Assembly (NCBI RefSeq): GCF_004804315.1
Contig: NZ_SRXX01000011.1
Span: 1-64,000, forward strand
Direction of reading: 5' to 3'
DNA: 64,000 bases
Source: Flagellimonas onchidii
GTDB taxonomy: Bacteria > Bacteroidota > Bacteroidia > Flavobacteriales > Flavobacteriaceae
How positions within the stretch are numbered: position 1 is the first letter of the stretch; the number at the start of each line of letters is the position of its first letter. This document shows, one piece after another, positions 1-7,234 of the stretch. The translations under genes and the position numbers were made by a program. Under the pieces are notes generated by a model. It did not search any database and was not told where the DNA came from. It saw only the letters and a program-made list of their open reading frames with translations.

Positions 1-60
1 TTGTTTGGCAAGTTCTAATAATCCTAACTTTGGTTTGATGATCTTTTCTTCTGTACTCAT
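1..60 (-). CDS. N-terminus of an IS481-type transposase (cut by window edge)
   Basis: Only the first 20 codons are inside the window, reading leftwards from an ATG at 58-60: MSTEEKIIKPKLGLLELAKQ. This start resembles the N-terminus of IS481-family transposases of Flavobacteria, where it precedes the helix-turn-helix domain that binds the element ends; the family has a DDE (RNase H-fold) catalytic core that would lie outside the window. The assignment rests on recalled similarity of a short stretch, so it is tentative. Its position about 65 bp inside a candidate terminal repeat (101-126) fits an insertion sequence whose left part lies beyond the window. Confidence 0.5.
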   Translation of the reverse strand, partial: MSTEEKIIKPKLGLLELAKQ

Positions 61-126
61 CTGACAAATCTAATTTAAGGGTTAAACTAATTTATTAAGA
101 TTGTCAGATTAAGTCTTAACTATTAC
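1..126 (-). mobile_element. Right-hand end of an IS481-like insertion sequence (partial)
   Basis: Read on the minus strand, the DNA from 126 begins TGTAATAGTTAAGACTTAAT and continues to the transposase start at 60. A TGT-starting end with the internal palindrome TTAAGACTTAA is what I would expect for an IS481 terminal inverted repeat, but the partner repeat is outside the window, so the end at 126 is inferred. No target duplication can be checked. Confidence 0.4.
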
Positions 127-185
127 AGCTTAATTCTATTTAACGGTTAATTCTTATTTTTTTGAGTTGTAACCTCTTATCCCAT

Positions 186-224
186 ATAACCCGAAGGTCA
201 CTGGTTCGAGTCCAGTTCCCGCTA
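186..224 (+). other. 3' fragment of an initiator tRNA (CAT), likely attachment-site remnant
   Basis: The stretch holds the 3' half of a tRNA: ATAA after an anticodon position, the CCC side of an anticodon stem, AGGTC variable loop, a perfect T-arm ACTGG-TTCGAGT-CCAGT, the acceptor strand TCCCGCT and discriminator A. No matching 5' half lies upstream. The CCCGA stem side after ATAA fits the three G-C pairs of tRNA-fMet. A 3' tRNA fragment without its 5' half is the usual footprint left by an element that integrated into a tRNA gene. Downstream (225-265) comes a weak hairpin (GGGTTTCAAG..TTGAGGCTC) and a T-run, as often seen after such att sites. The rest of 225-433 shows nothing coding. Confidence 0.6.
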
Positions 225-433
225 CTTGCAAAGACAAGGGTTTCAAGAAATTGAGGCTCTTTTTTAATATCTAAAATTTACTTGGGTACAACAATCTAGA
301 GTTTTCTGATTTACTCATTTTTGTTAAACTTGTTTAGACTGTTTTAGTATTTATCCCCATATCAATTGGGGATTTATTAGTTTAGGTTTAAGAGGTTTCA
401 TAACAATAGGTTAGAGGGAAATCAGGAAGAAAG

Positions 434-661
434 CTAAATTCCTTTGAAAAACTCTTCCAAACTCAAATTATGGATTTTGAGAATCCTGATTAAGGTATTA
501 ATAGTGAAATTTTCTCCTTTTTCAATACGCCAATAATTCTTTCGAGGTAGACCATTTTCAATAGCAAAAGTTTCGTAACTGGTATATCCACTTTGTATTC
601 TTAGCTCTTTTACTCGATTAGCTATGAGTTCCCTTTCCTTTGTATAGTCAGCTTTCTGCAT
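434..661 (-). CDS. XRE-family helix-turn-helix regulator, 75 aa
   Basis: Small single-domain DNA-binding protein. After a charged N-terminus (residues 1-15), residues 16-72 match the Cro/C1 helix-turn-helix fold: VKELRIQSGYTSYETFA, a recognition stretch around NGLPRKNYWRIEKGENF, then a repeated TINTLIRILKIHNLSLEEFF helix typical of XRE repressors. No second domain is present. It is divergent from a small gene at 762, and the 100-bp gap contains a 16-bp inverted repeat likely to be its operator. The pair could be an autoregulated toxin-antitoxin-like or phage-remnant module, given the tRNA fragment and IS end next door. The fold is fairly certain; the role is inferred. Confidence 0.75.
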   Translation of the reverse strand: MQKADYTKERELIANRVKELRIQSGYTSYETFAIENGLPRKNYWRIEKGENFTINTLIRILKIHNLSLEEFFKGI

Positions 662-696
662 AAATGGGAAATTGCGGAAAACGCATGATATAGATT

Positions 697-712
697 ACGT
701 CAAATATGACGT
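697..712. promoter_or_regulatory. Inverted-repeat operator between divergent genes
   Basis: ACGTCA-AATA-TGACGT is a perfect 6+4+6 palindrome midway between the XRE gene (start 661) and the gene at 762, ending 8 bp before the TAnnTTTG box at 721. Position and symmetry fit a binding site for the XRE dimer that would control both directions. Confidence 0.55.
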
Positions 713-720
713 GTATTTAT

Positions 721-728
721 TATCTTTG
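721..728 (+). promoter_or_regulatory. TAnnTTTG (-7) promoter box
   Basis: TATCTTTG matches the Bacteroidota -7 consensus TAnnTTTG and lies 33 bp before the ATG at 762. No clear -33 TTTG was seen. Confidence 0.45.
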
Positions 729-761
729 TTCAAAATCCATAGGTCAGCGTCATTATAAACA

Positions 762-1028
762 ATGTTATCGTCGCAAAAAAATAATGAACCCCGATATCTT
801 CTTTGCCTCAGTAAGGATGCTAAACTACTGTTTCAAGTTTCTTTGAAGACTCTAATTGAATCGGAAAACTCTGATTTTATGGTTTACAAATTACGAGACA
901 GGAGCATGATAGATATACCAGACTATAAAGAATGGCTAGAAATTGTGGAAATTGATGAAGGCAAATATTCACTTTTACATCTGAACCTCTGTTACAAGAT
1001 TGGCAAGGAGGTAAGGCGTAATAAATAA
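762..1028 (+). CDS. Hypothetical protein, 88 aa
   Basis: Not recognised. A soluble, lysine- and leucine-rich 88-residue protein with no signal peptide or membrane segment, beginning MLSSQKNNEPRYLLCLSKD and ending in a basic KEVRRNK tail. It is divergent from the XRE regulator at 434-661, shares the palindromic operator at 697-712 with it, and has its own TAnnTTTG box. By context it could be the partner of the regulator in a small addiction or phage-derived module, but nothing in the sequence proves toxicity. Gene reality is supported by the promoter and by the lack of any competing frame. Confidence 0.55.
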   Translation: MLSSQKNNEPRYLLCLSKDAKLLFQVSLKTLIESENSDFMVYKLRDRSMIDIPDYKEWLEIVEIDEGKYSLLHLNLCYKIGKEVRRNK

Positions 1029-1106
1029 CTAGAAGAAGACATTAAAAAAGATAACTTTTTCTTTTACGCTATAAAAATGTCGTTTTTATCATGAGAGATT
1101 ATTTCT

Positions 1107-1520
1107 TTAATTGGCAAAAATCTCATCTGCATCCTTGAAGCTTTTAAACTCCAACATATATCCATTGGGATCTTGAACCAAAAACGAAAGATGTTCTCCT
1201 TTTTTACTTTGCATAAATGTCGCTTCGGTAGTGACCTCCAAATCCATTTGGAATAGCCTTGTATAAAGTTTACCCCAAATATCCACTGGTACAATAACAC
1301 CGAAATGGAAGGACGGTAAAATATAGTCTTCCAATTTGTAACTTTTAAAATCAAATTTAAAATCCCCTGCCTGTGTAAAGGTCAGTTGGTTACCGAACAG
1401 GTTAACATCCAACCATTTTCCCGTATTCCTTCCTAAACTTGCGCCTATGATATCTACATAGAAACTTTTGGTTTCTTCTATTTCCTTACAGGGCAATGCG
1501 AGGTGAAACTTGGCGTTCAT
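1107..1520 (-). CDS. VOC-family (glyoxalase/bleomycin-resistance fold) protein
   Basis: 137-residue protein of the vicinal oxygen chelate superfamily. Two beta-alpha-beta-beta-beta modules are visible: FHLALPCKEIEETKSFYVDIIGA at the N-terminus and the second half around FHFGVIVPVDIWGKLYTRL (about residues 70-90). The C-terminal SFLVQDPNGYMLEFKSF (about 112-128) is the hallmark last strands with the metal-ligand Glu of FKSF's LEF. Such proteins range from glyoxalases and dioxygenases to thiol transferases, and the substrate cannot be told from sequence. Its start overlaps the end of the NUDIX gene by 35 bp, so the two are probably co-transcribed. Confidence 0.85.
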   Translation of the reverse strand: MNAKFHLALPCKEIEETKSFYVDIIGASLGRNTGKWLDVNLFGNQLTFTQAGDFKFDFKSYKLEDYILPSFHFGVIVPVDIWGKLYTRLFQMDLEVTTEATFMQSKKGEHLSFLVQDPNGYMLEFKSFKDADEIFAN

Positions 1521-1938
1521 AATTGTCTTTGCTTTTTTGTTTTCTTCTTATGTTCTTGAAATATGCCTTTATGGCCATACGATCTGATTTATCCATAAAC
1601 TCAACTGCTTTCTTCCAACTCAGCCAAAGCACCGTTTCGAATTTATGTTTTTCCAAAACTTTGATTTTTGATGGCTTTAAAATGGTGTAATAGTAATTTT
1701 TGTTTATGATTTCAGTATCTGTCCGTTTAATATGGGACAAATAAAATTGAAGCTGTTCTTCAATCAGTTTCAGTGCTATTTCTTCTCCTGTTTCCCTAAT
1801 AAGGGCTTCTTCTTCGGTTTCTTTTCGCTTTTTGACACCTCCGGGTAATGTATATCTAATGGGCTTACCAACTTTTTTAAGGACCATGACCTTGGTTCCT
1901 TTGACAGCCAATAATCTTGATTTGACTATTTTTTTCAT
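1486..1938 (-). CDS. NUDIX hydrolase
   Basis: Hydrolase of nucleoside diphosphates linked to another moiety. The NUDIX box is visible at about residues 32-55 from the chosen start: GG-VKKRK-E-TEEEALI-RETGEEIAL, which fits Gx5Ex7REuxEExGu except for Ala in place of the last Gly. I chose the ATG at 1936-1938 (MKKIVKSRLLAVKG) because the 16 codons before it in the same frame look non-conserved and lie next to the preceding gene. The C-terminus is basic and low in complexity. It overlaps the VOC gene by 35 bp, suggesting translational coupling. Substrate unknown. Confidence 0.82.
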   Translation of the reverse strand: MKKIVKSRLLAVKGTKVMVLKKVGKPIRYTLPGGVKKRKETEEEALIRETGEEIALKLIEEQLQFYLSHIKRTDTEIINKNYYYTILKPSKIKVLEKHKFETVLWLSWKKAVEFMDKSDRMAIKAYFKNIRRKQKSKDNYERQVSPRIAL

Positions 1939-1995
1939 ATTCCTTTTTTTGGTTAAAAAGGGGCAGAAAAAATATCCCGCCCCCAAAGGTTTGAG

Positions 1996-2301
1996 TTAGT
2001 TAATCAAATCAAGGTTTACAATAATATAAACATCGTATTCCTCATCATTTTCGTCAATTTCAGTATCCGTCCAATAGGTAATCTCAAATTTCTTTCCCAC
2101 CAACTTATCCGAGTCCAGGTCATATTTCTTCGAAGCCTTTACATCAATATCTGAAAACTCGTACTCCAACTCATCATCATCAATAAAAGTGTAAACGCCC
2201 TCTTCTACACCAACATAAGTGGCTTTAACGGTAAACTCTTGCATGAAAGATTCTTGTACAAAAGCTGTTAAGGCTGTAAAAATTATTATAAGTGTTTTCA
2301 T
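1996..2301 (-). CDS. Small exported acidic protein, 101 aa
   Basis: Not recognised beyond its layout. Residues 1-20 (MKTLIIIFTALTAFVQESFM) form a Sec signal peptide, and the mature part is a short acidic beta-rich domain (VKATYVGVEEGVYTFIDDDE ... KKFEITYWTDTEIDENDEEY) that looks like a single OB-like or immunoglobulin-like sandwich. Likely periplasmic or surface. It is 10 bp upstream-adjacent to the NUDIX region on the same strand and may form a loose transcription unit with it. Confidence 0.6.
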   Translation of the reverse strand: MKTLIIIFTALTAFVQESFMQEFTVKATYVGVEEGVYTFIDDDELEYEFSDIDVKASKKYDLDSDKLVGKKFEITYWTDTEIDENDEEYDVYIIVNLDLIN

Positions 2302-2343
2302 GTTTCTTTGTTTTTAGATATCTGTCATTTTTAGTCCAACGAT

Positions 2344-2646
2344 TTATTCTTCTTCAAAATCTTTGGACTCATTAATATTTATTTCGTCATCAGATGAATC
2401 TTCATCATCATATTCTTCCATGGCCATGGTCAGTCGCTTACTTACCTTTACCAAATACAGAGTGTCCGCCGTTTTGACCTCAATACATTCCACCCATTCC
2501 CCTAGGGCGTTTCTGAAACTTATGATATCCCGATCTCCGTACCCATCCGCATATTTTTCCATGATAAGATCCAGAATATCCTTGTTCAATTTTTTATAAT
2601 CGACAATTACTCGTTTTAGGGCGTTGTTTCTCTTGTTCTCCTTCAT
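2344..2646 (-). CDS. Conserved Flavobacteria protein with acidic tail, 100 aa
   Basis: Small cytoplasmic protein of unknown function. The N-terminal half (KNNALKRVIVDYKKLNKDIL to ISFRNALGEWVECIEVKTAD) is a compact alpha/beta region. The C-terminal 25 residues are almost all Asp and Glu (EEYDDEDSSDDE ... DFEEE), as in several small Flavobacteria proteins that sit next to agmatinase/DHS genes. The start codon is 3 bp after the stop of the DHS-like gene on the same strand, so it is probably the last gene of the polyamine operon. Confidence 0.65.
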   Translation of the reverse strand: MKENKRNNALKRVIVDYKKLNKDILDLIMEKYADGYGDRDIISFRNALGEWVECIEVKTADTLYLVKVSKRLTMAMEEYDDEDSSDDEININESKDFEEE

Positions 2647-2648
2647 GA

Positions 2649-3626
2649 TTACATGTTTAATAGGTATGCAAAAATCAATGGAGCCACGATGGTGGCATCA
2701 CTCTCAATTATGAATTTTGGTGTATTAATGTCCAGCTTTCCCCATGTAATCTTTTCGTTTGGAACGGCTCCCGAATAAGATCCATAACTTGTGGTGGAAT
2801 CGCTTATCTGGCAGAAATAGCTCCAGAAAGGCGTATCAGTCTCTTCTAGGTCTTGGTACAACATTGGAACCACACAAATTGGAAAATCACCTGCGATTCC
2901 ACCTCCTATCTGAAAAAAGCCAATACCATTTTTGCTGTTGTTCTTGTACCAATCCGCCAAGAAGGTCATGTACTCAATTCCCGATTTCATGGTGCTTGCC
3001 TTAAGTTCTCCTTTGATGACATAACTGGCAAAAATGTTTCCCATAGTGCTATCTTCCCATCCTGGGACAACCATAGGTAGATTCGCTTGAGCGGCGGCAA
3101 ACATCCATGAATCTTTAATATCAATTTCATAGTGCTCTTCCAAGACACCAGAAAGTAAAAGGCGATACATAAATTCATGTGGGAACAAGCGTTCGCCGTT
3201 TTCATCAGCTTGTTTCCATATCTTATAGATATGTTTCTGCAAACGGCGGAACGCTTCTTCTTCTGGAATGCAGGTGTCGGTAACCCGATTGAGTCCACTT
3301 TCCAGTAAGTCCCATTCATCTTGTGGGGTCAGATCTCGATAATTGGGCACCCTTTTGTAGTGGGAATGGGCCACCAAGTTCATAATATCCTCTTCCAGAT
3401 TGGCACCTGTGCATGATATGATATGTACCTTTTTTGAACGAATCATCTCTGAAAAAATCTTACCCAGCTCCGCTGTGCTCATAGCTCCGGCCAACGACAC
3501 CAACATTTGAGATCCTTGCTCCAACTGTGCCTCATATCCCTTGGCGGCATCGACCAAAGAAGCTGCATTGAAATGCAAAAAGTGTTTCTCCAGAAATTGG
3601 GAGATTTTCCCTTTATTTTTCATCAT
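2649..3626 (-). CDS. Deoxyhypusine-synthase-like enzyme (probable homospermidine synthase)
   Basis: NAD-dependent aminobutyl-transfer enzyme of the deoxyhypusine synthase fold. Visible marks are the cofactor region LAGAMSTAELGKI, the segment SCTGANLEEDIMNLVAH, the glycine-rich IGGGIAGDFPICVVPM and the C-terminal WGKLD, whose Lys aligns with the catalytic lysine of deoxyhypusine synthase. Bacteria have no eIF5A, and bacterial members next to agmatinase are thought to make homospermidine from putrescine. I set the start near the Met pair at 3621-3626; an upstream in-frame ATG at 3684-3686 would lengthen the overlap with speB to 74 bp. Same-strand order is arginine decarboxylase, agmatinase, this gene. 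Confidence 0.85.
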   Translation of the reverse strand: MMKNKGKISQFLEKHFLHFNAASLVDAAKGYEAQLEQGSQMLVSLAGAMSTAELGKIFSEMIRSKKVHIISCTGANLEEDIMNLVAHSHYKRVPNYRDLTPQDEWDLLESGLNRVTDTCIPEEEAFRRLQKHIYKIWKQADENGERLFPHEFMYRLLLSGVLEEHYEIDIKDSWMFAAAQANLPMVVPGWEDSTMGNIFASYVIKGELKASTMKSGIEYMTFLADWYKNNSKNGIGFFQIGGGIAGDFPICVVPMLYQDLEETDTPFWSYFCQISDSTTSYGSYSGAVPNEKITWGKLDINTPKFIIESDATIVAPLIFAYLLNM

Positions 3627-4551
3627 ATTGCTCACCATTCCTTTCAAATTTTTCAAAATTGTAGGGTTGTTCATATTCATTCTCAATTTCTTCCATGTTC
3701 TGTTTGAATTTGTAGCTCAGCATTTTATAATAAAGCTTTGCTGCCAAGAAATCTGAGGACTTCTCCTTTTTATTAGGACAGAGCTCCACTATATCAAAAC
3801 CAACCACATTGCATTCTTCAAAAATCCGTTTTAGAAATTCAAGGGTTTCATACCAAAAAAGTCCTCCAGGTTCCGGTGTTCCGGTAGATGGAAGGATTGA
3901 GGGGTCCAGAGCATCCAAATCAAAAGTTATGTAAACATTGTCCGTCATCAAATCCAAAACATTGTCCATCCAATAGTCATTGGACATTATTTCATGTGCA
4001 AAAAAGACATGGTCACGGTTCATGACGGATACCTCCGACCGATCCATGCTACGAATACCTACTTGAACCAAATTTGTAATCTGAGAGGCTTCATACAAAG
4101 CGCAGGCGTGATTGTATTTAGAACCGTTGTATTCCTTTCGTAAATCAGCATGTGCATCGATTTGGAGTACTGTTAGTCCCTGATGTGCTTCATTGAACGC
4201 CCTAATGGCCCCTATGGAAACGGAATGCTCCCCGCCAATCATGGTGACCATTTTTCCTCGGTTGATAAAATCTTTTACCTCATTATGTACGGTGTTGACC
4301 ATGTTTTCCGGTGAATTGAAACCATCCAAGGTCTCGGTCAAATAAATTCCTTCTCGATATACTTCGCTATCGGTTTCAATGTCGTAGAGCTCCATATTCT
4401 CTGAAGCTTCCAAAAATGCTCCCGGGCCTTTATCGGCTCCTTTTCCCCAAGTGCTGGTGCCATCGTAGGCCACCGGGATCAACACCACTTTGGACTTTTC
4501 CGCGGATGCATACTCCTCGGGTATTCCAGCATAGGTTCTTATTAGTTTCAT
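3613..4551 (-). CDS. speB: Agmatinase (arginase/ureohydrolase family)
   Basis: Converts agmatine to putrescine and urea with a binuclear manganese centre. Metal ligands are visible in GGEHS (residues 106-110), DAHAD (132-136) and DLDALDPS (211-218), followed by STGTPEPGG. Length of 312 residues is normal for the family. It sits 12 bp after the arginine decarboxylase gene that supplies agmatine and overlaps the start of the DHS-like gene. The last 25 residues are acidic and variable. Agmatinase is preferred to arginase from context; guanidinobutyrase is possible. Confidence 0.92.
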   Translation of the reverse strand: MKLIRTYAGIPEEYASAEKSKVVLIPVAYDGTSTWGKGADKGPGAFLEASENMELYDIETDSEVYREGIYLTETLDGFNSPENMVNTVHNEVKDFINRGKMVTMIGGEHSVSIGAIRAFNEAHQGLTVLQIDAHADLRKEYNGSKYNHACALYEASQITNLVQVGIRSMDRSEVSVMNRDHVFFAHEIMSNDYWMDNVLDLMTDNVYITFDLDALDPSILPSTGTPEPGGLFWYETLEFLKRIFEECNVVGFDIVELCPNKKEKSSDFLAAKLYYKMLSYKFKQNMEEIENEYEQPYNFEKFERNGEQYDEK

Positions 4552-4563
4552 CTTAATTATAGT

Positions 4564-6015
4564 TTATGGTTGATAGACCATTTTTTTGTTCCTTAAAACC
4601 TTAGGCTTTGAAACCTTCGGTTTGCCATATCCCAAAATGGATAAAAAATCTCCGGCGGTCTGTTGTTCAGAAAAAACACGGGTCTTTAGGTTCCCTTCAA
4701 CATCTTTATCGATTAAAATATGTTTGGGCTGGGGAATCAAACAATGTTGCAACCCACCAAAACCACCTATGGTCTCTTGGTAGGCTCCTGTATTGAAAAA
4801 ACCTACATACAATGGCCGTTCCTTTTTGAACTTGGGAAGGTAGATGGCATTCATATGCTGCTCCGAATTGTAATAATCATCACTGTCGCATGTTAGCCCC
4901 CCCAATAACACTCTTTCGTATTCCTCGTTCCAGCGATTAAGGGAGAGCATGATAAATCGCTTGCTAATGGCCCACGAATCTGGAATGGTTGTTATGAACG
5001 AAGAATTGATCATGTTCCATTTCTCCCGATCATTCTGCTGTTTTTGATACAGGACTTGATAAATGGCCCCACCACTCTCACCCACAGTGAAGCTGCCAAA
5101 CTCGGTAAAGATGTCCGGAACCTCAACATTTGCTTCTCGGCAAGCCTGATTTATTTGGTTAACGATCTCATCCACCATGTACTCGTAATCGTAATCAAAT
5201 GCCAGTGAGTTTTTAATGGGAAAACCTCCGCCAATATTCAAACTGTCCAGTGTAGGGCATATTTTCTTTAGGTTGATGTATACCTTTAGGCATTTTAAAA
5301 GTTCGTTCCAATAGTAGGCAGTATCCCTAATTCCTGTATTGATAAAAAAGTGGAGCATTTTTAACTCAACTTTTGGATTGTCCTTAATAGCCTTTGAATA
5401 AAATGGAACTATGTTCTTATAACCTATGCCCAATCTTGAGGTATAAAACTCAAATTTGGGCTCTTCTTCAGAGGCAATCCGGATTCCTACTTTGAAGTTT
5501 CCGTGAATTTCATTCCCAAGTAGATCGAGTTCTTCAAAATTATCGATGATGGGGATGCAGTTTTTGTGGCCTTTGTTTATGAGTCGGGCAATTTTTTCAA
5601 CATATTCATCCCTTTTGAAACCGTTGCACAGCACAAAGGTCGAATCTGAAATCTTACCCTCAGCTTTCAGGTGTTCCACAATGTCAATATCGAACGTAGA
5701 AGAAGTCTCAATATGGATATTATTTTTGAGTGCTTCGTTTAGAACGTGTTCAAAATGTGAGCTCTTGGTGCAATAGCTATAATGATATGCACCAGCATAG
5801 TTATGTTTATGAATTGCTGTTGCGAACCATTTTTTGGCCCGCTGGATATTCTCGGATATTTTTGGGAGATAGGTGAACTTAAGGGGTGATCCATAACGGT
5901 GAATCATTTCCATAAGGTCAACCCCGTGAAAGTGCAAATTGTTCTCCACAAGTTGAAACTCCCTTTGTGGAAAATCATAGGTCTGTTCAATCAAATCGAT
6001 GTATTTGGTCTTCAT
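4564..6015 (-). CDS. speA: Arginine decarboxylase, PLP alanine-racemase-fold type
   Basis: Type III PLP-dependent decarboxylase that makes agmatine. The PLP lysine is probably K84 in YSYCTKSSHF; glycine-rich SLNIGGGFPIKNS and the C-terminal PLYVGFFNTGAYQ with Tyr near GGFGG are family marks for phosphate binding and the second-subunit active site. At 483 residues it is shorter than enterobacterial SpeA (about 630) and matches the Bacteroidota form, which lacks the large insert. It heads the operon arginine decarboxylase, agmatinase, DHS-like enzyme, small protein, a complete path from arginine through putrescine to homospermidine. Other basic amino-acid decarboxylation cannot be excluded. Confidence 0.85.
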   Translation of the reverse strand: MKTKYIDLIEQTYDFPQREFQLVENNLHFHGVDLMEMIHRYGSPLKFTYLPKISENIQRAKKWFATAIHKHNYAGAYHYSYCTKSSHFEHVLNEALKNNIHIETSSTFDIDIVEHLKAEGKISDSTFVLCNGFKRDEYVEKIARLINKGHKNCIPIIDNFEELDLLGNEIHGNFKVGIRIASEEEPKFEFYTSRLGIGYKNIVPFYSKAIKDNPKVELKMLHFFINTGIRDTAYYWNELLKCLKVYINLKKICPTLDSLNIGGGFPIKNSLAFDYDYEYMVDEIVNQINQACREANVEVPDIFTEFGSFTVGESGGAIYQVLYQKQQNDREKWNMINSSFITTIPDSWAISKRFIMLSLNRWNEEYERVLLGGLTCDSDDYYNSEQHMNAIYLPKFKKERPLYVGFFNTGAYQETIGGFGGLQHCLIPQPKHILIDKDVEGNLKTRVFSEQQTAGDFLSILGYGKPKVSKPKVLRNKKMVYQP

Positions 6016-7031
6016 CTGTATTTCGCATTAATAAAAAAGTGATTAAGGGTCGTGGTAATTGACCAATCTCAAATGCGGAATACAAAAAACCTATCAGGCG
6101 TAGAACCAAAAAATCGTAGATACAACCTACGGTAAGAAGAAAACATTTCGGAAGTCAGCCCTATTATTCGGTGTCCTATCCCTAAGACGGCTTTTTGGGT
6201 AGACTTCCTTATCCCCATTGGCCCGAACTTGAAAAAAGTTTTCAAAACAAAAGGCAATGCGTCCGATTAGTTGGACTCATTTACTTAAAGTAAACTTAGT
6301 AAAAAAATCAATCCGTAAACTTTTTCATATTAATATTTCCATTAGTTCGTTATTCATAAGGCAGTTTGAAGTTCATGTGCCATTCTTTGCAGTATTTTGA
6401 TTTTAATTAATGTTAAACAGAGTTATGTTATATTTCCAATAATCTCATTTTCTCTAAATTTTATGAATCAATTAAGTTTGGAGTGTTTTGGATAAATATG
6501 ACTGATGAGAACGGCACTTTGTGTTTACAGTTTTTGTCCTGCTTGCAGGACGAAGAATGTAAAGCAAGAGGATAACACGCTAACGCGATGTTATGTTTTT
6601 TAATTAATTGATTATCAATTAACTATGAATATCTGAGGTTTAACCAAAAAAAGTTTTTGCTGTAAAAACCTTGGTAAGCCCAGTAAACATTGGAATTTTT
6701 TACTGTAAAAAATATTATTTGCCTCGGTTTGTAGGTATTTGGGAAACTTTTTCGGTCAAATTTAATTTGACATCGTTTAGGGGTATTTGAAAGCCTCACT
6801 TCTAGATTGAAAAAAAGGATATTAAGGGGTATGGTAGGTGCGCCCTATTTTAATTTTACTTAACGCTTATTCTTTCCGAACACTATAAAATTAAAACAGG
6901 ATCCATGCGCAAAGTTTTAGGGTAAGTATTTGGGACAAATCGCAAGTAATTCTGGAAAAATTTAGATTGAAATGTTAAAGTTTGACTCCAAATAAAATTT
7001 TTCTCAATCTGCGTGCAAATTGCGTGCAAAT
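6016..7031. other. Gene-free kilobase upstream of speA
   Basis: I see no credible gene. A 62-codon frame at 6069-6257 has no family features or promoter. The region contains a two-hairpin element with T-run (6536-6600, separate entry), several AT-rich blocks, and at its right edge two tandem perfect copies of TGCGTGCAAAT (7010-7020 and 7021-7031) next to the tRNA-Asn terminator. The left part must carry the promoter of the speA operon, though no clean TAnnTTTG was found on the minus strand. Confidence 0.6.
6536..6600 (+). ncRNA. Two-hairpin structured element with T-run (sRNA or terminator-like)
   Basis: Hairpin 1 at 6536-6551 is GTCCTGC-TT-GCAGGAC. Hairpin 2 at 6572-6594 pairs ATAACA with TGTTAT and CGC with GCG around a TAAC loop with one bulged A. 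It is followed directly by G and six T, as in an intrinsic terminator on the plus strand. No plus-strand gene ends here, so it could be the 3' end of a small RNA or part of a dispersed repeat. Confidence 0.35.
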
Positions 7032-7066
7032 AAAAAAGGCTCCAGAGTGTGAATTTCTCTGAAGCC
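7032..7066 (-). terminator. Intrinsic terminator of tRNA-Asn
   Basis: On the minus strand, GGCTTCAGAG (7066-7057) pairs with CTCTGGAGCC (7047-7038) around a 9-nt loop, followed by six T (7037-7032). It lies 12 bases after the tRNA 3' end. Confidence 0.8.
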
Positions 7067-7078
7067 TTGCTGTTTCTG

Positions 7079-7152
7079 CTCCCCCTCTTGGGCTCGAACC
7101 AAGGACCCTCTGATTAACAGTCAGATGCTCTAACCAACTGAGCTAAGGAGGA
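7079..7152 (-). tRNA. tRNA-Asn (GTT)
   Basis: A complete 74-nt cloverleaf reads on the minus strand. The acceptor is TCCTCCT paired with AGGGGGA (one G-T pair). The D-arm is GCTCAGTTGGTTAGAGC. The anticodon stem-loop CTGACTGTTAATCAG places GTT at positions 34-36. The T-arm is CTTGG-TTCGAGC-CCAAG and the discriminator base is G. CCA is not encoded. Confidence 0.95.
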
Positions 7153-7206
7153 ATTTTTTATCCTAAGCGGGTGCAAATATAGTAGTTTCTTTATAACACC
7201 CCAAAC

Positions 7207-7234
7207 AAAAAAAGTGCTTTTCTATTTAAAAAGC
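7207..7234 (-). terminator. Intrinsic terminator overlapping the rseP stop
   Basis: On the minus strand GCTTTT (7234-7229) pairs with AAAAGC (7221-7216), followed after three bases by seven T (7213-7207). The hairpin straddles the rseP stop codon at 7222-7224. Confidence 0.5.

Noticed and set aside
2649-3626. True deoxyhypusine synthase acting on a protein
   Set aside because: Bacteria have no eIF5A substrate, and the operon partners supply putrescine, so a homospermidine-type role is more likely.
6069-6257. 62-codon frame on the minus strand
   Set aside because: No family features, no promoter box, and it lies in a region with the composition of non-coding DNA upstream of speA.
6016-6535. 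Metabolite riboswitch upstream of speA
   Set aside because: I could not find any known riboswitch core (for example TPP, SAM or cobalamin boxes) on the minus strand in this leader.
7010-7152. Intact integrated element at tRNA-Asn
   Set aside because: Tandem 11-mers are present but there is no integrase, no repeated tRNA 3' end, and the neighbouring genes are housekeeping.
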